Source: Dissophora ornata (taxonomy: Eukaryota > Mortierellomycota > Mortierellomycetes > Mortierellales > Mortierellaceae). From it: a stretch of DNA of 19,901 nucleotides. The stretch lies in contig MU617184.1 in the NCBI GenBank assembly GCA_025201705.1, positions 1 through 19,901 on the forward strand, written 5' to 3'. This document shows, piece after piece, positions 10,504-19,847 of the stretch. The first letter of the stretch is position 1, and each line of letters begins with the position of its first letter. The position numbers and the translations under genes were made by a program. The notes below the pieces were generated by a model that saw only the letters and a program-made list of their open reading frames with translations, ran no database searches and was not told where the DNA came from.

Positions 10504-13289
10504 TCAATCCACTTTGAGCGTCTTCTTCAGGAACCGGCGCGCGTACATCACAAGACCAATACTGACCAGCGTCAGGACGACGCCCGTTGCCAGCTCACCA
10601 CCTTGTGATGCTGGAGACGTCACATTGTACAATCGCAGGCCTATAGGATCCCATCTATCACATCATATCGTCACCACAAAGGAGCACTAATTAGAGTCTG
10701 GAATCAGAGCCACTAAAAGCCTACAATCAGCAAGCGTTCTCGACTTACGTGCTCTCGGTCCAGGTGGGCTTGGATGCGTCTTTGATATAGAAGCTATTAT
10801 CCTCGGCCATGGCAATACCCAGGCCAAACGCATCGTGATACCGCGTAAGCGACGTGACACACTGATCGCCCACGCAAAACTCGCTTGCGCTACATTGCAC
10901 TTGTCCAGGGCGTGAGCTACAGCCTGTCACAGGAGACGATGTTGCGTTCCTGACACTAGTGATGTTCGCGAGAAAGCTCCAGGCAAAGATCGGGAACGGC
11001 TGCGACTGACTGTATATCGTCCCTGCGTAATGCGGCAAACGCGTTGGGGGGTATGGTGAGGCCGTGACTTTAACAAGGATGCAGTAAAAAGAGGCAGTAC
11101 GAGTTTCGTTAGTTGACAGAACACGTCCACAAAATCCTGCATCCAGTATATACAACTTTTCTTACCATTCAGATAGTTGTCGACCAGAGGGCAAGAGTAG
11201 TTTAGAGTCATGCACAGCAATAGGTCCTGAATCAACTGGCTGTTGACCTGGATACTTCCGATGGCTTGTTGCTGTGCTTGAGTCATTAAAGTTGCATCAC
11301 TCACTCCTTGCGCTTGCAGCCAAGCAGTTTTTGAGATGACAGAGGCTGCCTGTTGAATTGCGTTGATCGTATTCACAGGGTCCCACGAATCGTCCAGGTC
11401 CTGGCTTGTAAACGAACTCATCTGCTTTTGGTAGTCTGTCAAGACAACAGTTGGGATGGAGCCACGAGATTTCAAAAAGGCCATGGCGCTTGAAGGGGGC
11501 AATCCTCTTTGAGTACCATCCGCGTTGGCTGCTTGGACCGGAACTGTTGAGTTGATCGCTGTAGTAGAATTGCCTAAAGTGCCACCAGCCTGAACAACCA
11601 GCTTCAAAAGCGCCGCTGATACGGTGGGCTGCAAGCTGTCGATGTGGCCATAGAGGGTTGGCGTGGCGACAGCAGGCGAGGTAATACCGCCGACTTGACC
11701 AACTTCCAAAATAGAGTCGATGTTTGCAGGATTGATCCGCTGAAAGTCCAGATCTGAAAAGAAGGGGAATAGACATCCAGAGCCTGTTGTGGATGGTTTG
11801 ATACAGTTCACAGGATTTGAGATATCCTGGACAAATCGCTGCGATCCGCTGAGTCCCCATGCCTCTGCTGTGAAAAGGGTATATAGGATGTGTTTTGGCA
11901 TGGAATCCAACGAAATAGACGACTAGTGGCAAACAATGTGACAACATATAAGTCATTATAAGTCATCATAACGATATTCTAAGCAAGGCAAGAGTCAGTC
12001 CATAATCAGAGACCGCCATCTTACCCGGCTTAATGCCTCCGCGACTGCAAGTAGAGTCACCATTCCTGTCACAGACGACTCGACGCCAAGAGTGAGGTCG
12101 TGGAATAGCGAACGGGAGTCCATTGCGGCGGAAACGACGACAATAGGTTTACCGTCAGTCGAAGAGATATTGACAGAGGGCGTCGACCACACAGAAGCTC
12201 CTCCAACTGGTGTGCACCATCCTGTATATTATGAAAACAAATGCATATTAGATCATCCATCGTGCACTATACTAGCTCATCGTGGGATTGAATACAGCCG
12301 AGACTTGACTTACCTTTGCGGAGACATGTTGCTGTATCCTGGGCACCCCACATGAGAGAATGGAACTGCAATGCCTTCAGAGGATAGTTGGTATAGTTCT
12401 TTAACTGATTCATGGTAGCAGCTTGGATGACAGCGCTGTTCTCACCCAAAGCATTCCAGGCATAGATTGGAAAATCAAATTGCTGATAGAGCAATCCTGT
12501 CCCAGTTGGATTCCATTGGTATTGACTCGAGGCATTAGCGTAGAGACCGAACTCGCAGTTGGGGCATGTCGAGTCTGGTGAACCGATGTTTGCTGGTCGG
12601 GCTGCTGGGACGTATGCGGCATCCGTTCCATTGAGAACAGCAATGATCGATGTAAGTTTCTTCGTAGACCTTAATGCATCTACGTTTGAGCTATCGACAA
12701 AGGACAGACAAGGTTCTTTCATCAACGATTGCTCAATTGCATCAAACTACTTGCGCCTCCTGCTTCATTTTGCTAGCCTCCCTGTTACCTTGTAAGCAGC
12801 CAGTATGGCATGACCACTGTGTATTTGTCCTTAAGGCCTTGATTGGACGCAAACAGCTGAATGTCGCTTTGGGTATCCGTTCTGTAGAGCACTCCTGATG
12901 CCGCGTTCACGGCTGTCATGACGGGAAGAGGGGTTCAGGTACATGCGTTCAGTTTTCATACATCGATGATACGTACGTCCGACCACTTCCAAAGCCTGTG
13001 CTTCAATTGCTCGACGTTGCTTACACTGACACCCGATGACTCCTGTGGCGTTCAACAGGCGGACACAGGGGAAGGACTGAACGTCGGTGTAAATAGTGTC
13101 ATAGACATCCTGCGCGTTTGCGAGAGCACAGACTATCATGAAAGATGGACAGGGGTCAATAGAGTTCTCTTTGGTGTTGTCCTCTGTGCCAGACGAGGGA
13201 CGGTAATCTCATCTCGAGCACTCACTGGCTGTCAGGCCAATGGCCAGCCTACTAAGGATCCTGCTGGTCCTAGGCCTTGTGGCATCCAT
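10504..13289 (-). CDS. NCSTN: Nicastrin, gamma-secretase ectodomain subunit, 8 exons
   Basis: Model exons on the minus strand, 5' to 3': 13289-13226, 13132-13025, 12912-12789, 12690-12314, 12221-12025, 11922-11166, 11067-10749, 10654-10504. They total 2,097 nt, 698 aa; human nicastrin is 709 aa. All seven introns are 92-112 nt with GT-AG ends and matching phases. Nicastrin is the type I glycoprotein of the presenilin/Aph-1/Pen-2 protease and helps admit substrates with short ectodomains. Visible hallmarks: signal peptide ILSRLAIGLTAICALANA (spliced across intron 1); FPCVRLLNATGVIGCQS, nearly identical to the animal N-terminal block; IQWN-like YQWNPTGTGLLYQQFDFPI; TATCLRK; VVVSAAMDSRSLFHDLTLG; LPPSSAMAFL; TWTESTWDPI before one transmembrane helix (about 670-686) and a short basic tail ending KVD. 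At least ten N-X-S/T sequons are present. Glu310 (TAEAW) aligns with human Glu333; the following DYIGS is replaced by GLSGS. It would act in ER/Golgi/endosomal membranes. Orthology is very secure. Confidence 0.95.
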
Positions 13290-13507
13290 GCTTTGCGAGT
13301 TGAAATGTGGTTGCGGTGATTTGAAGAGATGGAGATGAGAGAAGAGCGCGCGCACGCTCTGTGCTGCCCTGAGTGGGCAAAGCTCATTTATTGTCAAACC
13401 AGTCCCTGTTCAAATTAAGGGCCTCTGTCTCCCTCTTGGCTGCTGCATAGGACATGGAGTGCATGGATCGGCACGATCGCTGCTCCCCGTCGTCTTCTCA
13501 CCCAGCA
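13290..13507. promoter_or_regulatory. Divergent promoter between nicastrin and mitochondrial IF-3
   Basis: Only 218 bp separate the two ATGs, so both genes must initiate here or share elements. There is an inverted repeat with 6-bp arms (AGAGCG at 13343-13348, CGCTCT at 13355-13360, spacer CGCGCA) near the middle and an ATTTATTG A/T-rich block at about 13386. No TATA consensus is evident. Some of the region may be IF-3 leader, because in-frame ATGs also occur at 13454 and 13463. Confidence 0.5.
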
Positions 13508-14410
13508 ATGATCCCGATTCGACGCACAGCCCTCGTCCTCTCCAGGACCTGGAACTCGGCCCAGTTGGCAACATACACCACCCGCTCCAACGGCGCAGCA
13601 TTCCTCAACAACCTCGACTTTCTTGCCCCCGCTCCCTCGTCCCGATCTTCTTCCCCCGCTCCGTCCCAACCTACCCTATTCCAACAGACAAAGTCAAATG
13701 CGCAAAGGCAACAGACCCCACATGGCGTCAAAAGAGACTTTTTAAAGGGCTCTTTTTTATCCTCGCAACGCGATGCTGACGATTTCGACAGCGACCTCTC
13801 CTCAGCCAGCGGAAAGAGCAGGCGCGCCAACTCGCTGGAGGACTTGGGAAAGCGTCCCGCCTTGGACAGGGCCCGCCGCGATGAAGAGATTGACTCTCAG
13901 TGGATCCAGTATATCACACCTGAGGGCAAGCGGGTCGAGAAGACTCTTTCCTCCGTCTTGAAGACTTTTGACCGTTCAGAGTTCTTCTTGATCGAGGTTG
14001 ATTCAAGGTCATATCCACCGGTCTGCAAACTGGCTACGAAGAGGGAGCTGTACGAAAAGGCAAAGCACGCTAAACAGGCCAAGAAATCGAACGTGCTTCA
14101 GACGAAGGAACTGCAGCTTAATTGGGGGACAGATGCGCACGACCTATCGCACAAGCTGTCAAAATGCAGGGGATTCCTTGAAAAGGGATACCGACTAGAT
14201 GTACAGATCAATGGCAAGAAGGGCAAGAGCACCACCCCACAGGAACGGGAGGCGGTCCTAGAGAGGGTAAAAGCTGAATTCGAGCCAGTGGCAAAGTACG
14301 TGAAGCAGCCAGAGTGGGTCAAGGCTACGACGGTGACCATGTTTCTTCAAGGCATTACCAAAAAGGCCGAGAGGCCGCAGAAGCAGGAACAGCAGGAACA
14401 GCAAGAATAA
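13508..14410 (+). CDS. MTIF3: Mitochondrial translation initiation factor IF-3
   Basis: Intronless, 300 aa from this ATG. The chosen start gives a classical mitochondrial presequence: MIPIRRTALVLSRTW, rich in Arg and hydrophobic residues and lacking acids, followed by Ser/Thr and a low-complexity linker to about residue 122. The IF3 N-domain lies at about 128-195 (YITPEG, FFLIEVDSRSYPPVCKLA; the PPVCK hallmark is at 170-174). A Lys/Ala-rich helical linker (EKAKHAKQAKKS) leads to the C-domain at about 197-285 (TKELQLNWGTDAHDLSHK, FLEKGYRLDVQI), then a Gln/Glu-rich tail. IF-3 binds the small mitoribosomal subunit, prevents premature subunit joining and helps select fMet-tRNA at the start codon; the yeast counterpart is Aim23. 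The frame extends to ATGs at 13463 and 13454, which would prepend up to 18 residues containing Asp/Glu and weaken the presequence. It is divergent from nicastrin and convergent with PPIP5K. Confidence 0.92.
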   Translation: MIPIRRTALVLSRTWNSAQLATYTTRSNGAAFLNNLDFLAPAPSSRSSSPAPSQPTLFQQTKSNAQRQQTPHGVKRDFLKGSFLSSQRDADDFDSDLSSASGKSRRANSLEDLGKRPALDRARRDEEIDSQWIQYITPEGKRVEKTLSSVLKTFDRSEFFLIEVDSRSYPPVCKLATKRELYEKAKHAKQAKKSNVLQTKELQLNWGTDAHDLSHKLSKCRGFLEKGYRLDVQINGKKGKSTTPQEREAVLERVKAEFEPVAKYVKQPEWVKATTVTMFLQGITKKAERPQKQEQQEQQE

Positions 14411-14520
14411 TGTCGTCGCGCGCAGAAGCAAAATAAAAAGACAGAATAGACGAATGTAACAAGGACCAACGCATGATGTTTCTTCATGTTTGCAAGCAAA
14501 ATACAATGGACATCTACATA
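14411..14520. other. Convergent 3' region between IF-3 and PPIP5K
   Basis: This 110-bp gap lies between two facing stop codons, so the 3' UTRs probably overlap. AATAAA at about 14432 is a candidate polyadenylation signal for the IF-3 mRNA. Nothing else was seen. Confidence 0.55.
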
Positions 14521-17500
14521 TCAATATCCATTCCTTTGGAAATAAGCCTCGAGTGCACTCTGCTCTACTGGAGGAGATCCCGCGATCATCAGCGGAGCAT
14601 CGTCCTCAATATCCTCCTCCTCATCATTGTCTACGACCAGCTGGTGGCCAAGCATCCGGCTCTCATATATCCGTCGATTGACGCTTTTGTACTTTGGATT
14701 GTCGATCTGTGTCTTGTAGTACCGTAGGGCATCGTCGAGCGGCAAGTGATCTGTCAGGTTTCGACGCTGCATGACCGAAAGGCAGTGTTTGGAATCCATC
14801 TGGAGATCCAGAATGTTAGGGTTACCGGCACCAGGAGAGAATCCAATACGGAGAGAGTACTCGGGCGAGTTGGGAGACTTGATATTTTCACCGGGAACAG
14901 GTGAATCTACAGGGGAGTTTGAGCTGCTGAGTGGCCCTGATGGCCCACTTCTCTCGTACAGTTCGAATGTGATCTGGGTCAGGTCTAAAGCAGCAGATAG
15001 AAGACGCGTCTTGTAAGTTTTCTCTATCTGCGACAGGTAGTACTGAAAAAGATACCAAAAACAAAACTTACAATCCAGCTCTGGGATCTTGCTCTTGCTG
15101 ACTTTGGTTGGAAAGCCAGAGAGATACACGATGTTGAGTAGCGTGTGAACGTGGGATTCTACAAGACCAACACACCGACGTGTTAGTTTCTGCTTTAAAA
15201 AGGCTACCTTGCGTTCGCTTTTGCAAGGCAACTTACCTTTTGTGAAATACAGTCTGGTACAAGGAGCAGCATCTGGACGTTTGCACGACTCCAGATCCTC
15301 GACAATCCGCTTGACCAGTGGCAAACTAGTCAGCAATCCAATTTCAAGACGGTCTTCCTCGCTAATGCCATACTCGAGCGGCGCCACAAAGTCGAATAGA
15401 ATTTTGGCCTTCGAGTACAGGTCCTTGATAGGGCCTAGCCCTTCACTCGATTCCCCATCCACAAAAATGTTCTCCAGAAACACTCTGTTATGCAACGCGT
15501 CATACTTGAGCGAATCATAGAGCTCTGACACCTTGGATGGGTCAAACTCATTCAGGTCTCCATCCGCAAACTCGCCAAAGATCTTTTCCCAGCGCTCATA
15601 AAACAGAGACGGACTTTCGTAACAGCACCACGACTTTTGCATAGACTCGATGTCGAGTAACTTGAAATTCTTTCGCATGGTCTCGCGAAGTGTTCTCATG
15701 GCCGTGATCATATCTTGAACCAGCTCTCTTGGATCCGCTGTTTCTTTTGGCCAAAGTCGCTTGATTTCCTCTGCTTGGTCAGGCTGAAAGAGTCCAAAGA
15801 GTTCCTTCTTGACAGCATCCGCCTTTTCCTTGGCTGCGTTGCTATCGTCTAGCATCTCCTTACGGATCAATAGCATGTCTTTAGGGACTTCGCGAATATC
15901 CAGGAACCGCTGGGTGAACAACTCAGCAGTTGCGCGAACACGACGTTCCGAAGAGGTAAAGATCTTGACATCATCCAGGACATGCCTGTTCATGATCAAC
16001 AAGTCCTTGCGAAGGTTGTCCCCTAGATCTCTAGATTGGTATTTTGCCGCATGAGTGAACTAGAGTAAGACCATGTCAGTATCAGTAAAAATACTAGCGT
16101 AACAAACCCCTTCATCGTCGATAATCAATATCGACTAACCTCCCCGCCCCATTTGACAATGATCTGTAGCTTCACGGACTTGAAATCGCCCTCTTCATCC
16201 TTTGTAATTTTCGGCTTGACCTGAACTTTGGTCCCTGGCAAACCTGACTTCTTGTCGAGAATGTTTTTGAGCAGCATCAGCTTGTTGCTGTCCTCAAGCC
16301 CTTCTTCCATGGCCTGCTCAGCTGCTGCAGAAACAAGCTTTAGGTCCTTGGCCATTCGAATAATGACCTCCTCACCTCCACCGTTCAGCAGCTCTCTAAA
16401 AGGCGCTGAGCTGAACGTGAACTTCATCTTTTGCTTGGGTGTTCGATCCGCGTGGCGGAAGACAGAGACAAAGGCCTTTAGTCTCCAGGAATTTTCAGCG
16501 CTCAATTCCTTTGGGAATACAACTTCAGACAGTTTGCGTTGGCGCGCGTTGCGGAGAAAGACATCCTGCAGGATGCCGGAGCAGTTATTGTAGTAGTAAT
16601 TGTTGCCCTTAACAAAGGACCAGCCGTTGACATCGATCACATACGATTTGCCGTGGACACGGAGCAAATCGAATCCGCAGACACGTTGACCAAAGACCTT
16701 GCAGATCCCTGCTGCCATTTTTTTCTCCTCCTGGCTGAGTTGGGCGACATAGCGAATCTCCTTTCCATCCGTATTCCTGCGCACATGACCATCCACGACT
16801 GGAGATCTATTGCAGTTGCAGTGAAGATTCTCCGTGTCAATTGAAGCTCTTTCCGCAGCTGGCGCCTTAGGCGATATTGACCAAGCGCTTACTTTCTGGT
16901 CTCGGCATGCACGAACTGATCACCAATGGTGTAGATCTTGATATCCTCAGCATTGTCGACATCCATAAACTCTTCGTAGATATAAGAGCCGTCTGTCCTG
17001 GGCATATTTAGATCGGGGTCATATTCGCTCGACTTGTTGGCGACCTATGTTGAATGGAGATAAAAGATCACGCACTTCAGAAATACGCCACCACAAAAGA
17101 AAATAGAAAAAAAACAAGCTCGCCTCTAGTCACAGTATACTGTTCCCCAACACGTACCTTGCGGAACAACCGCCTGGCCCCACCTCCTGTCGAGGAATGA
17201 TAATAGATATGGATATTGTGATCCTCTCCTGAGACAGGCTTCTCCACAAAGGGTTTGGTCATGATCTGGTCCCCAATCTGAATTGTGTCTTGATCAATGA
17301 TCTTGAACTCTGGCACAGGTCGCTCTTGCAGAACGCTCACCCCTCGCAACTTCAATTTCTGGAGGACTCGCTCATCTAGCTGAGGGCCACCATCCCGGTC
17401 CATGGTCAATCGCTTTGGCGTCTCAATGCCAATTTGATCGAGGATCTCAAGCACCAGTCGTCGATCCCAGAGAACGGTCTGCATGTCAACTTCGTTGACA

Positions 17501-18132
17501 CAGAAGGGCGTCCTGAGCTTGACGTACTCGATCGCCTTGCGAAGAGGGAATCCCTTTGAGAAGAAGGAGATGAAAAAGTCGCACGCGGGCCATGCTTTGA
17601 CATCTGGTTCGTGTAAATGCATGTGTTAGTAGCTGCTATGACCAGCCTATCGCATCGTCGCAAGAACGAACGCGCCTCCTTATTTGACCTTTTGTGGTTC
17701 CTAATCTCAACTCAAATTCTCCGTCCCCTCGCCCACCGTACCTTCATCGAGAATGCACTTGTCTCCAAAAATGATGGCCTCAAAAGGTCCACTGGTCAAG
17801 AGTCGATCCAGAATATTGCGCATGGGCTTGGATCGGGCCTTGTCGTCCATTGCACACACACCAATGATGTCTGGACGATAGGGAGGAGGGAAAAAAAATG
17901 TTCGGTCAGGGGGAGATAAGTAAACCGTCGGTTCGTTTGTAAAACCAATCAAGACCTTACATTTTTTGCGCTGATACATCGGTCCGGGTGGGAAGGTTGG
18001 CGAAAGCAAACTGTAGGAGCTGGGGCTGATCGACAAAAAGTCGACATCGGGATCGTTGTCGAGTCGGGCAGCAATGGACCGGCCAAAGGACCTTGGGAGA
18101 GTGGACCCATTGCTAATCTGACGACTGTCCAT
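14521..18132 (-). CDS. VIP1: Vip1/Asp1/PPIP5K bifunctional inositol pyrophosphate kinase-phosphatase, 8 exons
   Basis: Model exons on the minus strand, 5' to 3': 18132-17961, 17870-17742, 17603-17158, 17044-16893, 16806-16140, 16059-15237, 15158-15072, 14984-14521. They total 2,940 nt, 979 aa, with all phases consistent. The N-terminal RimK/ATP-grasp kinase phosphorylates the 1-position of InsP6/5-InsP7; the C-terminal histidine-acid-phosphatase domain reverses this. Kinase blocks: [17 protein letters not shown] (start at about 58), [85 protein letters not shown] with the metal-binding Asp358 (aligned with Asp1 D333). Phosphatase blocks: [13 protein letters not shown] with Arg417-His418 (aligned with Asp1 H397), [32 protein letters not shown] (His799/His801) and [14 protein letters not shown]. 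The C-tail is acidic ([13 protein letters not shown]). Both active sites look intact, so a two-way switch for PP-InsP signals in phosphate and morphogenesis control is expected. The start is the first in-frame ATG. The last two introns were placed by homology because the frame is also open through them. Confidence 0.96.
14985..15071 (-). other. Stop-free 87-nt intron (last intron of PPIP5K)
   Basis: The donor GTAAGT follows the split codon GAT-T, and the acceptor is CTGCTTTAG. Splicing joins PELD to [11 protein letters not shown], matching the family block ELNYMTQI. The intron is 29 codons long and contains no stop in the host frame, so unspliced mRNA would still be translated through it. An internal TTTTTCAG acceptor at about 15028-15035 is out of phase with the donor. 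Confidence 0.8.
15159..15236 (-). other. Stop-free 78-nt intron in the PPIP5K phosphatase domain
   Basis: The donor is GTAAGT and the acceptor GTCTTGTAG, with a CTAAC branch-like motif between them. Splicing yields [12 protein letters not shown], which keeps the His-containing phosphatase block contiguous. The intron is 26 codons long and open in the host frame, so retention would insert 26 residues directly before that block. Confidence 0.85.
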
Positions 18133-18885
18133 TGCACAGCAGGAGAGGATGAGTAAATGAAATGGGAGTTGAAGTAGAGAGTGAAAGAGGGAAAAGAGGG
18201 GAGAGAAGAAGAAGCAGAAGAGGAGGGAGAATTGGCAAGAGAAAGAATAGGACCCAATGCTGGGCAAGGGGTCTTTTTTTTGTTCTTCCCAGCAGCAACG
18301 TGCGACAGAAACGAGCGGTCAAGTGGTTCGAACTCTGCCCTGCGCGACACGCGCGCGTGCAGCGGCAACTGGATGTGGTGCATCGAACCATCGTCCCATG
18401 TCTCTCGTATTTGCGGGAAGGACGAAGGAAGACATTCTCCTGCCGCCGTTTCTTCTTCTCTTCTGTGGGCTCCTTTCTGGGGGGGTGTCTCCTGGGTGCT
18501 GCTGACCCCGAATGATTGGATCAGCAGCACAACGACCGATCCAGGTTGCTGCGCTGTTGTTGCACAAGAGCAGGGACACAACCATTGTCCGTCTTGCAGC
18601 GAGCGTTGAACCCCAGCCTCCCCCTTATTGCTCAGCAAGAGCACGCGACAACGCGTACACGCGGGCGTAGACAGGGGGAGAAACCGATAAACTGGTGTCT
18701 GCACGCACACACACCTGCTGCAGCGCCATGCACCCAAGCCTCGCTTGACTCGAACATAAATCTTCCCATCAGCCTAGCGCGCCCCATTTTCTCCTTTTCT
18801 TTCCTTTCTCTCCTCCGTTCTCTCACCGTCACCCGCGCCACAGCACAACCAACGCCACAGTATCCAACGGATCAAAGTACACGAC
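18133..18885. promoter_or_regulatory. Divergent intergenic region between PPIP5K and the orphan gene
   Basis: This is 753 bp with no supported gene. Each end carries a strand-matched pyrimidine tract just upstream of its ATG: purine-rich plus-strand sequence at about 18175-18246 (C/T-rich for PPIP5K), and C/T-rich plus-strand sequence at about 18785-18826 for the orphan gene. Such CT tracts are typical of fungal transcription starts. The middle is GC-rich with a perfect 12-bp palindrome at 18348-18359 and ACGCGT at 18651-18656. Several frames are open across it because of composition, but none shows protein-like content. Confidence 0.5.
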
Positions 18886-19847
18886 ATGGCTGCTGAAAAG
18901 AAATCGCCCGCAAGAGTCGAGCTCCTCAGGATCGCCAGGAAGCACCAGAAAAGAGGCAAGACTCTATCTATCCCATCATCGCAGCTTTTGTACCTGGAGT
19001 GGGCATACTCTAACAGCTCGCTATCCATCCCCTCGTCTTTGCGACATCGATCATTGCTTAGTCATGGCACTGGGCTTGCGCTTTCAAGCAACCCCATCAC
19101 TATCTCTCCTGCCCTCTTCAGCATCGACAGCGATAGCAGCAACATCGAACCTTCCTCACACCCCAACAAAACTCACCCCCGACGCACCAAGATCTGTTTC
19201 TCCAGAGCCCTCTCGTTCTACATCACATTTACCATATCCCTCAGCTCCGAAACAACTTCGACTCACACATGACGCACTTGGCGATCTCATCCACCGACTT
19301 GAACGGGATCCCGGCAACAATAGCCCTACGTTGATCATGCCCGAAGATCTTGGACGGCTAAAGACGTGTAGCCAGGCGTTCCTCACAGCTGCATATAGTT
19401 GTCTTTACATGGCAACCAAGATGTCATGCGTCTCAGAGGAGAGTAGTTGGGTTGGATCAGGTCTGGCAAAGAGCGGTGGCAGCACGAACAGGAGTTCTTT
19501 CGTAGAGCGAGACTGGGCCAACGGTCGCCTCTATTATGAAGGTATTTTACAGCAACGAAAAAAAAGACAAAAATGAGTATTCGCTCCTTTGCCATTGCCC
19601 CAATGCAACTTTCTTTTTATTTGTGAATCAACTTCAACAGGGCGTGATCACCTTAAGATTTTTTTTAAAAAAAAAAAATGTTGCACTGGACTTTACCATG
19701 TATCCTCTAGCACACTATATCTTTCGCCTTGGACTGGAGGATATGATCGCTTTCATGAAAACCGAGCCTGCGACATTGGCGCTTTTCACATCATTCGAGC
19801 AGTCTATGAGGGATCTTAAACTGGAAGGAGATGCCCATGTAAAATAA
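18886..19847 (+). CDS. Orphan protein of unknown function, 3-exon model
   Basis: I do not recognise this gene. The first ATG (ACGAC-ATG-GCT) starts a basic, helical N-terminus, MAAEKKSPARVELLRIARK. That frame later conflicts with the one carrying the more protein-like body, so an intron must intervene. The best model uses a GC donor (AGAG|GCAAGA) at 18956 and the acceptor TTGCTTAG at 19061, with a CTAAC branch motif at about 19010. A second intron runs 19542-19710 (GTATTT to CCTCTAG). Exons 18886-18955, 19062-19541 and 19711-19847 sum to 687 nt, 228 aa. The body has a Ser/Pro/Thr-rich segment, then probable helices: LTHDALGDLIHRLERD, LGRLKTCSQAFLTAAYSCLY, ending AHYIFRLGLEDMIAFMKTE and MRDLKLEGDAHVK. 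No signal peptide or transmembrane helix is evident. An alternative is translation from the ATG at 19064 without intron 1. That a gene exists is likely; intron 1 is uncertain. Confidence 0.55.

Noticed and set aside
198..13289. A functional cluster of DOP1 and nicastrin as a membrane-trafficking/proteolysis system
   Set aside because: The genes are on opposite strands with an unrelated chaperone between them; proximity alone is weak evidence in fungi.
17949..18737. Long minus-strand and plus-strand frames across the 18133-18885 intergenic region
   Set aside because: They arise from C/T- and GC-rich composition, show no family motif, and the minus-strand one runs out of frame through PPIP5K exon 1.
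19061..19121. A 61-nt GT-AG intron (GTCATG to CCTCTTCAG) joining the orphan gene's frames
   Set aside because: It restores the frame and has a good acceptor, but the donor is a poor match and the length is below that of other introns here; the GC-AG model is preferred, though not proven.
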